From Flabesymbios commensalis (Eukaryota > Annelida > Polychaeta > Terebellida > Flabelligeridae), in contig OZ024909.1 in the NCBI GenBank assembly GCA_964017125.1, positions 73,894,650 through 73,958,649 on the forward strand: 64,000 nt of DNA. The letters run 5' to 3'. Shown in pieces: positions 50,400 through 63,700 of this stretch. The number at the start of each line of letters is the position of its first letter. Positions within the stretch are counted from its first letter, which is position 1. The position numbers and the translations under genes are program-made. The notes beneath the pieces were generated by a model. That model saw only the letters and a list, made by a program, of their open reading frames with translations. It was not told the DNA's origin and did no database searches.

Positions 50400-52039
50400 T
50401 TGAAATATGGGGAGTTAAGTAATTAAAATTTTGCTCATTATGACTAATCTATTCAGTTAGTGAGGAACAAATAATGGCTAACAAATAATGTTCAGTGTTA
50501 TAGGATTTTTTTTTATAATCATATATAAAACCTTAATCTGTTTATCATGTTTATATGTTGATAATTATGAGTAAATATAAACATTCCCAGTAGTTTAATA
50601 ATTCATTAGATATATCAAATATTGTTTGTTTGTGTTCATCATTTATGTAGTAACATGCTAGATCAAACTGTTTATTCTTGTTATCTCACATTTATATAAA
50701 TGACCATGCAATATTACTTATAGATGTTGATGTCATGACATGTGGTAATAATATAAGGTGCAATCATTATCTGTCTCAACCCAATTTCCACACTTTAGAA
50801 AGTAATTTTGAGCTGAATTGTGTGTTACTAAATTTAATTCATTTGGAATTGAGAATAGCAACATGCTATCTTTAATGCTGGCCCAGCATTAATCCAGCAT
50901 TGGTTCATCATAATTTTTTGTGTGATTTTACGGCTTTAATAAAGCGAAAAAAAACCTATGTGTAATACTAATGTGCCTAAGTAATGAAAACTAATTTCTA
51001 TGTAAATAGTTGAAGTAAATTGTTTATTCACAGCTAAAAATAAAAATAGAAATACACTAAAATTAATAAAATATTTTATGTTAGATGTTCTATTAATCAA
51101 ATCTGAGAGATGTCCCTTTTTCACAATTACATTTAGCAATTCCAGCCTCAACTAAATGCAAAATAGAAGCAATTGATTCCGCAGCACTAGGGTTAACTGA
51201 AAGCGAAATATCTGTATTTCATTTGGAAAATGTTAAGCATTTTCAAGATTTACTTTATTATTTTGTTAGGTTGTGTTAAATGTTTGGTATAATAACACTT
51301 AAATGGCTAATTACGTCTGTAACCATTTTGGGATTTTAATTAAAGGACAAACTTGTATTAGAAATATACATTCAATTTGCTAGACTGTATATAATTATGT
51401 TATGGTTAAAATTGTGTATACATGACTAATTTACACAACTTCAAGTGAGTAAAAAATTCAATTCTATTATTTACCGCTTCTAGGGTACTAAGAGAATGAA
51501 TCTCAAGATGTAAAACCTTGATATTAAGAGTCGTGTTTTGAGTTAAGCTGATAGCCAATCAAGTAATTTAGGTAGTTTTTATTTTGTGTAATTTATATCA
51601 ATGATGTAAAAACATGTATATCCCACGGTCAGGATGTGAATAAAAGTTACTTATTTTTGTTTCCATTGTTTCTATGAATTACTTCTTTGTCATTGCTAGT
51701 ATTTTAAATTTAGCCCACCTTTTAAATAAAAAAGGTGGGCTATTGCAATTGGAGTTTGGTGTCCCCGTTCATATTTACTTTTTTCATGTATCCTGCTAAT
51801 ATTTGTTTTACATGATGATAATAACCAGTTATCGGACAAGTTCAAAAATGGCTTGGGGGGGGGGGGGGAAATAAAATGACCGATTTATAACACGATTTAT
51901 CACATTTTTCCTCATTAATCTGCCAAGTTCAATTATGGCAACAGGCTATTGTTGAATGTGCTTTTGTTTTCTTTTTTTTTTGGAATGTGAAGCTTAAAGT
52001 CGTCATATTTAACAATTAACAGCGTTGGTGGGTAGCTTC
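50400..52039. other. AT-rich spacer
   Basis: A family D half lies at 50868-50912 and a family E scrap near 51425. A short inverted repeat GCCCACCTTTT / AAAAGGTGGGC is at 51713-51741, and a G-tract near 51856. No gene was recognised. Confidence 0.5.
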
Positions 52040-52383
52040 TATACTCGCCGTCAAATTAACCGAGATCGCATGATTTTCGGCGATTTCTCCGTCAATTCTG
52101 AACCGATTTAATATTTCAAAAGTTAAACCATTTGACATGTAATAAAATTCTAGAATTAGTGTAATTGGTTTATAGAGGGACGTCGTAATTTCAATTTATT
52201 ACATGTCAAATGGTCTAACTTTTGAAATACGTTATATAGTTTTACGAAATTTTCAGGGATATTAGGATTCTGTTGAAATATGATTGTTACAAAATTTCAT
52301 GAAAATCGGTTGACAATTGACTGAGAAATCGACGAAAAACATGCGATCCTGGTTGATCACTTTTAATGTGACTTTGGGTATAA
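52040..52383. mobile_element. Family G fold-back element
   Basis: TATACTCGCCGTCAAATTAA at the left; ACTTTGGGTATA at the right. Internal GGCGATTTCTCCGTCAATTC / AATTGACTGAGAAATCGACG. Confidence 0.8.
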
Positions 52384-52394
52384 GCTATAGTCAT

Positions 52395-52735
52395 ATTAGT
52401 CTGTCTTATTAGCAGTTTAAATCACAGTTATTGGGAATGATATGAGTGTTTAAACACCAAGATTTGCATATGTTTGATTTCAAATTAAAGAAATATTACA
52501 TGATTAATTTTCACCCACTTGCAATTGTGGGTCGCGGTCAAGTTTGGTCAAATTTAAAATTTATTTCTACTTAGCGCTTTAGGGGTTAACCCTTTCAAGC
52601 CTGACTTTACATTGTCATCTTCATCCACTACAAGCCGCGAATTGCTGGACATTCTGTCGCAATTCTTGCTTTGTAGTGGTAGCTATAGCTATAGCTATAT
52701 TCAGCCCCCTATGTTAGCCCTTTAAGCCCTCACGA
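52395..52735. repeat. Family E copy joined to family C copy
   Basis: Family E runs to TAGCGCTTTAGGGGTTAA at 52589. Family C begins TTAACCCTTTCAAGCCTGAC at 52586 and is interrupted by (TAGCTA)n near 52680. Confidence 0.75.
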
Positions 52736-52863
52736 TCCATTAAGGTGTCATTTTACATCCCTGAAAACAGACTTAATTTCCCGACAACAAAGGGTTTTAC
52801 AACGAATATTTCCATGCAACTGGTTTACCAATACATGACTTTTTTTTAAACCACATCAAGTCA

Positions 52864-53068
52864 CGTGTGAAAGTCAGTATTGTGGGGAGCCTCCGTGACC
52901 GAGAAGTAGCGTGCTCGGCCTCAGACCGCCAGGGTTCGAATTTCGAATCCTGTGTCTGGAGGACAGTGTCATCTCAATCATCTCACCATCCTCAGGAGGT
53001 TCTCTTGGCCCAGTTTAGCCTATATGTGCACAAAGGTGGCCTAAAGCCCGATTCATTTCATTTCATTT
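52864..53068 (+). mobile_element. tRNA-derived SINE, copy 2, with 11-bp target duplication
   Basis: A complete 205-bp copy from CGTGTGAAAGTCAGTATTGT to the tail ATTCATTTCATTTCATTT. ACATCAAGTCA occurs immediately before (52853-52863) and immediately after (53069-53079), a perfect target-site duplication. A-box-like and B-box-like (GGGTTCGAATTTCGAA) motifs are present. It sits inside a family C fold-back. The internal short frame is not a gene. Confidence 0.95.
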
Positions 53069-53079
53069 ACATCAAGTCA

Positions 53080-53180
53080 TCTTCATCCACTACAAGCCAA
53101 GAATTGCGACAGCAATTCGCGGCTTGTAGCGGATGAAGATGAATATGGTAAATTCAGGCTCGAAAGGGTCCACCCCTTTT
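53080..53180. repeat. Family C fold-back, part 3' of the SINE
   Basis: CATCCACTACAAGCCAAGAA / AATTCGCGGCTTGTAGCGGA, then CAGGCTCGAAAGGGT. Confidence 0.8.
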
Positions 53181-54683
53181 TCCATAACAAAAATGCCTCA
53201 ACATCGGTAGGCCTACTCGTCACACAGCATTTACTGGTAATTTATTACATTTTGAGCGTCAAACCCCTAGGCTAAATATAAAGCTGAGAAGGCTAAAAAC
53301 ACCTTATCTTTTTAAATCGCACCCCTCATCAGATGAGTGAAGGAAAACACTAAATAACCCACCATGTACCATCACACCACCCTCACGTCATCATCTGTAC
53401 GCCTATGTACAGTACATCATTTATCTCATCAATGGACTGCTCTTACCCTGACAACATCGCAAGGCTCTGACACAGTGACCTCCATTTTTAAATGCAATAG
53501 TGCTAATACGATCAAAAGTTAACGCCTGCTGAAAATGGCCTAGTATTCGTAGGCACTTGAAATATTCGTCTCAATTTCATGGCATCCGAGTTTTTTGGTA
53601 GGCAGCGCGGGTGTCGTTTTTACACAGCTGGCTGTGGAAACAAAATGGAGGTCAGTGTGACTGGGCCTCGCGCAGTAAATGAGTTAGGCGGCCCAGTCAT
53701 ACCGGGTAGACTGCTCTGTATTTATAGTAAAACTATTACAATGTCAATGACCATTAGTGCCGAAAAGTGACGTTAAGCAATATTCGGTCCACTACTACAA
53801 TCGGACCCACCCCCCCTTTCAAACGCTGGATCCGCCCCTGCCCTGGATTACGGCGGAATAATGTACACCACGATTAGTAGTGTGGTTGTTTCCAGAGCCC
53901 GGAGATACCAGGTTCAAATACCGCAATTGGGGGCAATTGCTACACAATAATAGGTGTAGCATATAATAGGTGTAGCATATAGGCCCTACAATGCTTCAAA
54001 CTCTTCAATAACATTTAAGACGAAAAAGAATATTTCATGTCTTCAAACATACAATAATTCGAGATCAAAGCCTGTTTTTTTACTGACACCTCATATATAT
54101 ATATGTCATAATTTATATAGTTTTTTGAGGCCTACCAGTCTATTGGTGAAGTACGTTTTCTTGAATTTATTGATTTTATTGAAAAGAGTTTATGCTTTGA
54201 AACCTCGGCAGTTTTGGGGTCTGTGAGTCTAATGGCAAAGTCTGTTTTTGTGCGACAGAAAATGAGGCTAACCCTGTGGCATTTTTTCTTAAATCCAAGC
54301 TTCTTGTGATATTGGTGGCCATTTTAAACATGTTCGCGTGTCTCGCACGTAATTTTTAGGATTTGTTTCAAATTGGATACCTGTCCAATGGCCTGTCAAA
54401 TTAATAGTCAGAAGAGTAGGCCTTAAAGCCTAGGGCATTATCGCAGCATGATTTTTGAATAACGATCGGCTGACTGGCCTCTGGCTAATGTTTTCTGTAA
54501 ATAAACCGATCTAAAGTAAAATTTATCTCATCTCAGGCCTATCTTATTTGGTAGAAACGATCCTTTATAACCAAGGTTACAAGTTTGTGAGAAAAGTGAT
54601 CTTGATTTTACTCAAATGCCACAATGGTATATAAGAGTGGAAGGTCAAAGTATTTACTCATAGTAATTGTGCTTTTTCTTCAG
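53181..54683. other. Spacer or intron before the propeller exons
   Basis: 53330-53790 shares several blocks with 37943-38110. A lone CTGGATCCGCCCCTG terminus lies at 53828. At about 53880-53930, GATTAGTAGTGTGGTTG and CCAGGTTCAAATACC look like degenerate A and B boxes of another tRNA-derived element. No upstream propeller exon was found. Confidence 0.45.
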
Positions 54684-54754
54684 GTTTATATGTCAGCACG
54701 GAGACGGAAATCATCCATATACACGGCAATAACAGTGACGTCATACATACCAGC
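54684..54754 (+). CDS. Propeller 1, blade 1 exon
   Basis: Acceptor TTTTTCTTCAG, donor GTAAGT, phase 1 to phase 0. It encodes LYVSTETEIIHIHGNNSDVI, the usual first-blade pattern (LLvS...eI). It contains one TGACGTCA at 54736-54743. Confidence 0.85.
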
Positions 54755-57700
54755 GTAAGTATAATACAATAATAGTGAGACCATCCATATTAACATAAGG
54801 CCTAAAGTAGCCTATGTGCACCTAGTTCGGTCTCCGGGCGATCGATATCTGCACTCAGCCATATATAGGGCCTACCTCTAAAAATGTGTAATGGTTTTAA
54901 ATGGGAAAAAATAAAAAATCTAATGATTTTTGTAATATGCGCGGTCTTCATGTAATGCGCGCGCACATCTAAAACAGAGAAAAACAATAGTGACCTTATT
55001 ATAGCTTATTATATGGAGTTGTGTGTGGATTCATACTTGTATGCCCTATGCATGCCTGTCCTCACTGTAATCACTAGGCTGAGCCAACACGTTGAGCCAA
55101 TGGATATTATCAGCGTAACAGACGGTAGCCAAACATTATAACAGCATTGGTGCAACGTCTATTATTCGCTGGGCTGTGCATACCCAGAAAGGACGAGATC
55201 TTCACCCAATGTTATTTTAATGTTGGTCCAGCGTCGCAGATGATGGACCAAAATTAAAACAACATTGGGTCAATATATGCCTCATGCTAATGCCTCATGT
55301 TTCCTTCTGTTGACAGCCGTGTGGTAATATAGTTGCCTTGACTACGGATCCGTCACAGGGACTTCTTTTCTGGGCGGATAACGCTCCACCTCACAGAGGC
55401 ATCTACCAGCATGACATCACCCTTAACAAGACCACACTCATCATTTCTCAAGGTCAGTCAGTGACTCTCAAGGTCAGTCACTCCAGTGACTCTCAAGGTC
55501 TCTTTGTGAGGCAGACATTAACACATGATGTGTATTAAATTTCTAAGTATATTTTCTGAAAAATGCCTGTGAAATTATGAATTTGGCTCATTGATGGAAA
55601 AGTGGTCTGCATAGCCATGACATGTTATCTTTTTGTAGGCATAAGCTACATACAAACTTTCACCGGTTCCCGCGCTGATACTGTATATGATTATAAAAAA
55701 CAAAATGTGTTTTTTAATGTATACAAATCGTTATTAATCATTATTTTTAACAATAGTAGACCAACGGGAACCTTGGGTATATAGAAACTTTCTCTATTCT
55801 ATTCAGCAGAACAAATACAACAGCCCTCTTTTGTCATCTTCCCACCGCAAGGCTTACCTTCTCCTCGAGAGAAGCCGGTCTTGCGATGAGAAGATTCCTT
55901 TTGTAAGAGTGTAGTTTGATAGCTATTATGATGTATTGTAGATGTCCTAGAGGTGAATGGACTGGCCACAGACCAGCACTCCAGACGTCTGTACTGGACG
56001 GACGCTCAGAGAAGAAGAGTATATCTGGCGGATTATGACGGAGGTAACCAAACACGAGACGCTGACCCAGCGGTGTTTTAATGTTGCTCTTGTAATTCTT
56101 AATGAACGCTTAAAGAAAAAGTATCGAATCTTTCTTGATAGATATGCATGGAACCTTTTATAACAGATTGGTGATTCGGTTATGAATTTGTGAATCTGTC
56201 AAAATAGATTGGTAGCTACTAAATAAATACTGCAATTATGTTGGCAGGAAATCGGCAGACGCTTTTCAACACTGGTTTGATTACTCCAAGAGGAATTGTC
56301 GTTGATTCCTCTAAAAGGTATGGCATTCGAAAACATCTTAATCAATAAATCGATGATCAAATGAAGTGATTAATTTTTATTTGGAAAAAATAAATGAAAT
56401 GATGGATGGATGTATGAATGAATGAATGAATAAATGAAGTAATTGATAAATGAATGAATGAATGAATGAATGAATGAATGATTGAATGATTGAATGAATG
56501 AATGAATGAATGAATGAATGAATGAATGAAAGAAAGAACGAACGAACGAACGAACGAACGAACGAACGAACGAACGAACGAACGAACGAACGAACGAACG
56601 AACGAACGAACGAACGAACGAACGAACGAACGATGAATGAATGAATGAAACAATGAAACAATGAATTAATGAATGAGGGAGAGAATACATGGGAATGAAT
56701 GAATGCAGTTCAATGGTCTGATGGACATCACATCATTACTTGATAATGTTTATTTTTAGTTATCTGTACTGGAATGACCAGGGTAGCCGTCGTATTGAGC
56801 GGTCCAGACTTGATGGCTCTCACAGACAGACTGTCCTGGACGGTGACTCCGTCTTCTGGCCAAACCAGATGGCCGTCAATGAAGGGTAACAACATTTTTC
56901 CATTATTTTACTTACACACAAACTGATATCAAGACAAAAAAAATCGAAGAAAAATTTATGCCACTCTTCTCTCTGTGTACAAAACGACCCAAAAGTCTTA
57001 CTGTACAAAAATACCGCTAAACTAACTGTTTTTGCGTATTTATTAAACTGAAGGGAAGTTAAATTTATTGAAGTGGCATTGTCATAAGTCAGTGTCTTCG
57101 TTTGGGTAGGTCTATTCATTTTCTATACTGTTATTTGCCAGATTTTGTATAATTATAAATAGATTTGTATTTTATCCGGTCTTTTTAACATTGGACATAC
57201 CATTTTGTTGAAGTGACCAGCATTCGGTCAAGGCTGAAGCGAAATATGGCCACCGAGACGAAATATTTTGACCACCACTGATACACAACACATCTGGGTT
57301 GAATAGTTTTTTTCTTCACCTACTTGAAGTTGTGTCTCGCTACCGCGATCCATAATTTCAAATGGGTGAAAATTACTCATATTTGTTTAGTCTGGTCTCA
57401 ATATCCGAGCAGTTATCGTAGACCCACATAAAGCTGTTTCTGTGTGATTGTTTTCAGGTTTCTGTTCTGGGTGGACGCCTGGAATCAAACCTTGCACGCC
57501 CTGGACACGGATACACTACAGCTGTCCTGGTCTGTGGACCTGTCCAATCACTCAGATGGCAGCCCAGTGTTTGGACTCACCCTCATTCAAGACGTCCTGT
57601 TTGTATCCTCATGGGGAGAAGGGAGGATACTGGCTGTGGATATTGATACCAGGAGTGTTATAGTCCATACGTCTGGACTTGGAAGTGAAGTGGTATTCAG

Positions 57701-60700
57701 TTTAGCAGCAAGCGATGGACCTGTCAGATTGGGTATGTTCTACAATTATACATATTTGATAACTTGTAGTTAAATTCTAAAAAAATATACTCACGCATAA
57801 CATACAAACGTAATAGATTACTTCAATTATGTAGCTGTTGGGTATGCTGCATTTAAAAAGATTGGTTACACATCTTCAATAATCTGTAGATGCATTGCAT
57901 GGCCTAGATAATATACATTATTTGCATGTTATAAATTACGTTAATTATCTTCTCCACATGTATAAAATGGTGTATATGTCGCTTTGCAGAGTGTAGATAC
58001 ACCCTTTTATATTTAATGGCGACGTCATATGCCAACAGTATACGTGTCAATTTCAGAATGGAATAGTGTTTTATCTGTTTATAGAAGTATACACCTTTTT
58101 GATACAAGACAGAACTTCTTTGTTGAGTTGTCATATCGCCCCTTTCTAGGTGACCATCCATACAGTCAGTTTGATGCAGGTTTCTGTTCAGTGCAATTTC
58201 TGTTCACATATATATACTATTCTTTCCAGGTGGTCATTAGTTCACATTATGTTATTTCTTTCCAGATGATCGCCCATGCAGTCAGTCTGGTCGAGGTGGG
58301 TGCTCACACATTTGTTTACCAACAAACACAGAGAGCTACAGGTGCGCATGCCCTACATCTGGTGGTCTCGTCCTGTCTGAAGACGGCAGACAATGTACAG
58401 GTGAGAGATAAATAATACAACCAATATCAGATACACAGACAAACTAATAAACGAACGAGCGAACGAACGAAAGACAAAACGACCAAATAAACAAATGGCA
58501 GAAAAGAACGAATGAGCGAACGAACGAGTCAACGAACAAGCGAGCAAGCAAGAAAATAACATATATATATATCATACCAAAAAAAATCACTAGGATCACT
58601 ATGTAATCGCTGATGTGACAAAATGGAGTAGATGGGTGGGATTGATAAAATGAAGGGAGTTTAATGCCATGTGAGTGTATTGTGCAATGAATTGAAATCA
58701 ACCCTTGACAATTAAGTGTAGCGTTGGTGTTTTACAATAAAAAATACACTAATTCTGTATACAAATGAAGGAATGAGTGGTGTTTTTATATCAATATTTA
58801 GTATCGCTATCAATTTAATTTATCAGAAATACAAACTTTATATAATCTCCATTATGCAGACAAAAGGCCATATACCATATACAGTCATATACTAAAGTAG
58901 CTTTACTTTGAATGGAATTGATACAATACGCAATATTTAACCCCTCCATTGCTAAGCACGGCTATATGGTTGTTTTAAATATGTTTTATTAGCCGTTTAA
59001 ATCACGAAATGTGTGTTTGAACATCAGGATTTGCGAATGTTTGGTACCAAATTAAGCACATATGAGACACAACCGAAAGTGGTTTACAGTTTTAGGTTAT
59101 CTAATTTAGCAGGATAATAGTTAACACAATACAAGTGCACGTAATTGATAAATATAATACACTTTTTGTCTTTTTAGAGCCGACCAGCGTTTTACTTATT
59201 GCTGACTCTGGGACTGGTGAGGTTAGGTTTCTAGATGGGAGTAAAACAGAAGCTGACATGAATGATCTGCATGTGGTCGGCCTCAGTACACGACCCATGG
59301 CCGTCACTTATCACATGCAATCACAGGTATATAATGTAACATTGTATCCTTAAAGCTACATAAAATCATCATTTTTATTTTGGCGCCATAATCATGATAA
59401 TATGTCCATAATATGTGAACATGTCAATAGACTAGAATTGCGTAAGTCTTTTTTAAAATTTTCTGTTGCGCATTTACCAGTTAAACAAGAAATAAGGATG
59501 AGATTTAATTTCGGACATGCATGTCCAAAATACGGGAATAACTGAAAAATGGGGTTTTCGGCACACACTTGCTACGTTGCCACAACAACCCATAATTTAA
59601 AAGACTTTCACAATCTAGTTTATGGGCATGTTCACATATTATGGACATATCAAGAAGCGAAAATGAAATTTTGGCTTTTGGATGATTTTTGGCCTGATTG
59701 TGTCGCTTTAACAACCACCAAACAATATAAACTGATGCTTTCACTAATTTGAAGCTGTGTTCGCTCACGCGATCCACAACTGAGTGAGTAAAAAAATATC
59801 CAATTAAAACCCAACCGTTTTTTCGATCATTTTTATTTATAACAAAATAAATAAATATTCTAAAATTAAATAATAATACATAGATATATCTGGTTTTGGT
59901 GCGGGAAACGTCTCCATATTTTGGTAATGCCATTTAATTTTATTTTAAGTGACTTTAGTCATCATTTGCATTTTCAAAATATCAAGTGTTTTATAATGGC
60001 AATGCCACTTAAGATTTTAATTATATATTTGATGACATCTATATTCTCATGTGATTTTAATTATATCTTTGATGACATCTATATTCTCATGTGATTTTAA
60101 TTATATCTTTGATGACATCTATGTTCTCATGTGATTTTAATTATATCTTTGATGACATCTATGTTCTCATGTGATTTTAATTATATCTTTGATGACATCT
60201 ATATTCTCGTGTGATTTTAATTATATCTTTGATGACATCTATATTCTTGTGTGATTTTAATTATATCTTTGATGACATCTATGTTCTCATGTGATTTTAA
60301 TTAAATCTTTGATGACATCTATATTCTCGTGTGATTTTAATTATATCTTTGATGACATCTATATTCTCATGTGATTTTAATTATATCTTTGATGACATCT
60401 ATATTCTCATGTGATTTTAATTATATCTTTGATGACATCTATATTCTCATGTGATTTTAATTATATCTTTGATGACATCTATATTCTCGTGTGATTTTAA
60501 TTATATCTTTGATGACAGCTATATTCTCATGTGATTTTACCAAACTAACCATATTGTATATACATATATCACTATGACAAATCAATCTGTAAAGACTTTT
60601 TTAGCATTTCTCAACATATCTATCTATCTATCTATCTATTTATCTATCCATTTTATATTTATTAAATTTCAGCGAGTATACTGGAGTGATGCTGTTGAGA

Positions 60701-63700
60701 GGGCCATATATCGAGCCTTTCTGAACGGTACAGGCAAAGAAGAAGTTCTGAATGCCAGCAATGGTGTAGGATCTGTTGAAGGTGAGTTAATCCTTATGTG
60801 TCGTTAAACAACCAGCTCGCTAGCACAAAAAGGTTAACCCAATGTTGATTTTATGTTGGACCAACGTCATAGTTGTTGGACCAGCATAAAGTCAACACTT
60901 AGTCAGCTTTTTTTTGTATTTAAAATTACTAATTGACGGCTCGACAGGACAAAGGTTAACTTTTACAACGCTCAAATTTTTTTTATGTAAACAATGGAGA
61001 CACTTTTTTCCAATATAAAATCATCATAAATATCTTAGTTAGTTCTTTCCGCTTAATTTGAATACTTATGTTCTGGGTCTACGGCCATTACAATTTTGTT
61101 ATTTTTGTTATTTTTTAGGTTTGAGTTATGATGAGAAAACAGAGAACCTTTACTTTACAAATGCTGACTTTGTTGAGATGGGTGGGGTTGTGTACACCTG
61201 GCATAGGATAGAGGTGATTGGACCAGCCGGCCGTAAGGCTATCATAACGGACGTGGATCAGCCAAGAGGGTTATGGGTGGACAGCCAGAACAGGTCAGTT
61301 AGAGCTAGTGTAACAACACCCACATATTGATATGACCGATGTCATGATGGGAACCAGTTATGACACACATTTTATATTCATTCATTAATTTTATTTATCC
61401 ATTTGTTTATTTCTTGTAGGACTTAGTGCAAGTCTCCCGGCCATAAGCTCTTTAGTATGATGTCTGAGTATATTATAACAAACGCCTGTAATAACCACCA
61501 CTTGTTCAGAACGATCACCTGCCATAACATGTCAAAACTACCACCCCCCATAACGACCACCCATCTCAGCGACCACCTGTCATAACGACCACCTGTCATA
61601 ACGACTTCCTGTCATAACTACCACCTGTCATAACGACCACTTGTTATAACAGCTACCCGGCAGAACGACCACCTGTCATAACGACCATTTGTCATTACGA
61701 CCACCTGTCATAACGACCAATTGTCATAACAACCACCTGTCATAACGACCAACTGTCATAACAACCAACGACCACCTGTCATAACGACCACCTATCATAC
61801 CGACCACATTTCTTGACGACCATCTGTCATAACAACCACCTGTCATAACGACCACCTGTCATAACGACCACCTGTCATCACGACCACCTGTCATAACGAC
61901 CACCTGTCATAACCACCACCTGTCATAACCACCACCTGTCATAACGACCACCTGTCATAACGACCACCTGTCATAACCATCACCTGTCATAACGACCACC
62001 TGTCATAACCACCACCTGTCATAACCACCACCTGTCATAACCACCACCTGTCATAACCACCACCTTTCACAACAACCACCCGTCATAATGACCACCCGTC
62101 ATAATGACCACCTGTCATAACGACCACCTGTCATAACGACCACCTGTCATAACGACCACCTGTCATAACGACCACCTGTCATAACGACCGCCTGTCATAC
62201 CGACCACCTGTCATAACGACCACCTGTTATAACGACCACCTGTCATATTGATCACCTGTCATAACGACCACCTGTCATAACGACCACCTGTCATAACGAC
62301 CACCTGTCATAACGACCACCTGTCATAACGACCACCTGCCATATTGACCACCTGTCATAATGACCACCTGTCATAAAGACCACCTGTCATAACGACCACC
62401 TGTCATAGCGACCACCTGTCATATTGACCACCTGTCATAATGACCACCTGTCATAATTACCACCTGTCATATCGACCACCTGTCATAACGACCACCTGTC
62501 ATAACCACCACCTGTCATATTGACCACCTGTCATAACGACCACCTGTCATAACGACCACCTGTCATAACGAGCACCTGTCATAACGACCATCTGTCATAA
62601 CAACCACCTGTCATAACAACCACCTGTCAAAACCTGTCATAATGACCACCTGTCATAACGACCATCTGTCATAACAACCACCTGTCAAAACCTGTCATAA
62701 CGACCACCTGTCATAACGACCACCTGTCATAACGACCACCTGTCATAACGACCACCTGTCATAAACTGTCATAACGACCACCTGTCATAACGACCACCTG
62801 TCATAACGACCACCTGTCATAACGACCACCTGCCATATTGACCACCTGTCATAATGACCACCTGTCATAAAGACCACCTGTCATAACGACCACCTGTCAT
62901 AGCGACCACCTGTCATATTGACCACCTGTCATAATGACCACCTGTCATAATTACCACCTGTCATATCGACCACCTGTCATAACGACCACCTGTCATAACC
63001 ACCACCTGTCATATTGACCACCTGTCATAACGACCACCTGTCATAACGACCACCTGTCATAACGAGCACCTGTCATAACGACCATCTGTCATAACAACCA
63101 CCTGTCATAACAACCACCTGTCAAAACCTGTCATAATGACCACCTGTCATAACGACCATCTGTCATAACAACCACCTGTCAAAACCTGTCATAACGACCA
63201 CCTGTCATAACGACCACCTGTCATAACGACCACCTGTCATAACGACCACCTGTCATAAACTGTCATAACGACCTCCTGTTCAGAACGACCACTTGTCATA
63301 ACCTGTTCAGAATGACCCAGTGTTTCATCCAACGTGGCGCAGCGCCATGTACCTTTTGTGAGTGCCATGTTGCCCTTCATGAGCGCCATGTTGCCCTTCA
63401 TGTGCGCCATGTTGCCCTTCATGTGCGCAATGTTGCCCTTCATGTGCGCCAGGTTGCCCTCTGATCATCTGTCACAACGACCACTGTCACAACGACCACC
63501 TGTCATAACGACCACCTGTCATAACGACCACCTGTCATATCGATCACTTGTCATAACGACGACCTGTCATAACGACCACCTGTCATAAACTGTTATAACG
63601 ACCACCTGTTCAGAACGACCACCTGTCACAACGACCACTGTCACAACGACCATCTGTCACAACGACCACCCGCGAGAGCGACAAAACGACATAACGACAA

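Noticed and set aside
56357-56690. Open frames of SFVR/SFIH repeats on the minus strand
   Set aside because: They are translations of GAAC/GAAT tetranucleotide repeats in a propeller intron.
60011-60537. CRISPR-like array of regular 40-bp repeats
   Set aside because: The repeats are directly adjacent without unique spacers, and the sequence is from an animal genome; it is a minisatellite.
63334-63588. Frame with repeated MLPFMCA
   Set aside because: It comes from a 21-bp repeat within the 16-bp minisatellite, inside an intron.
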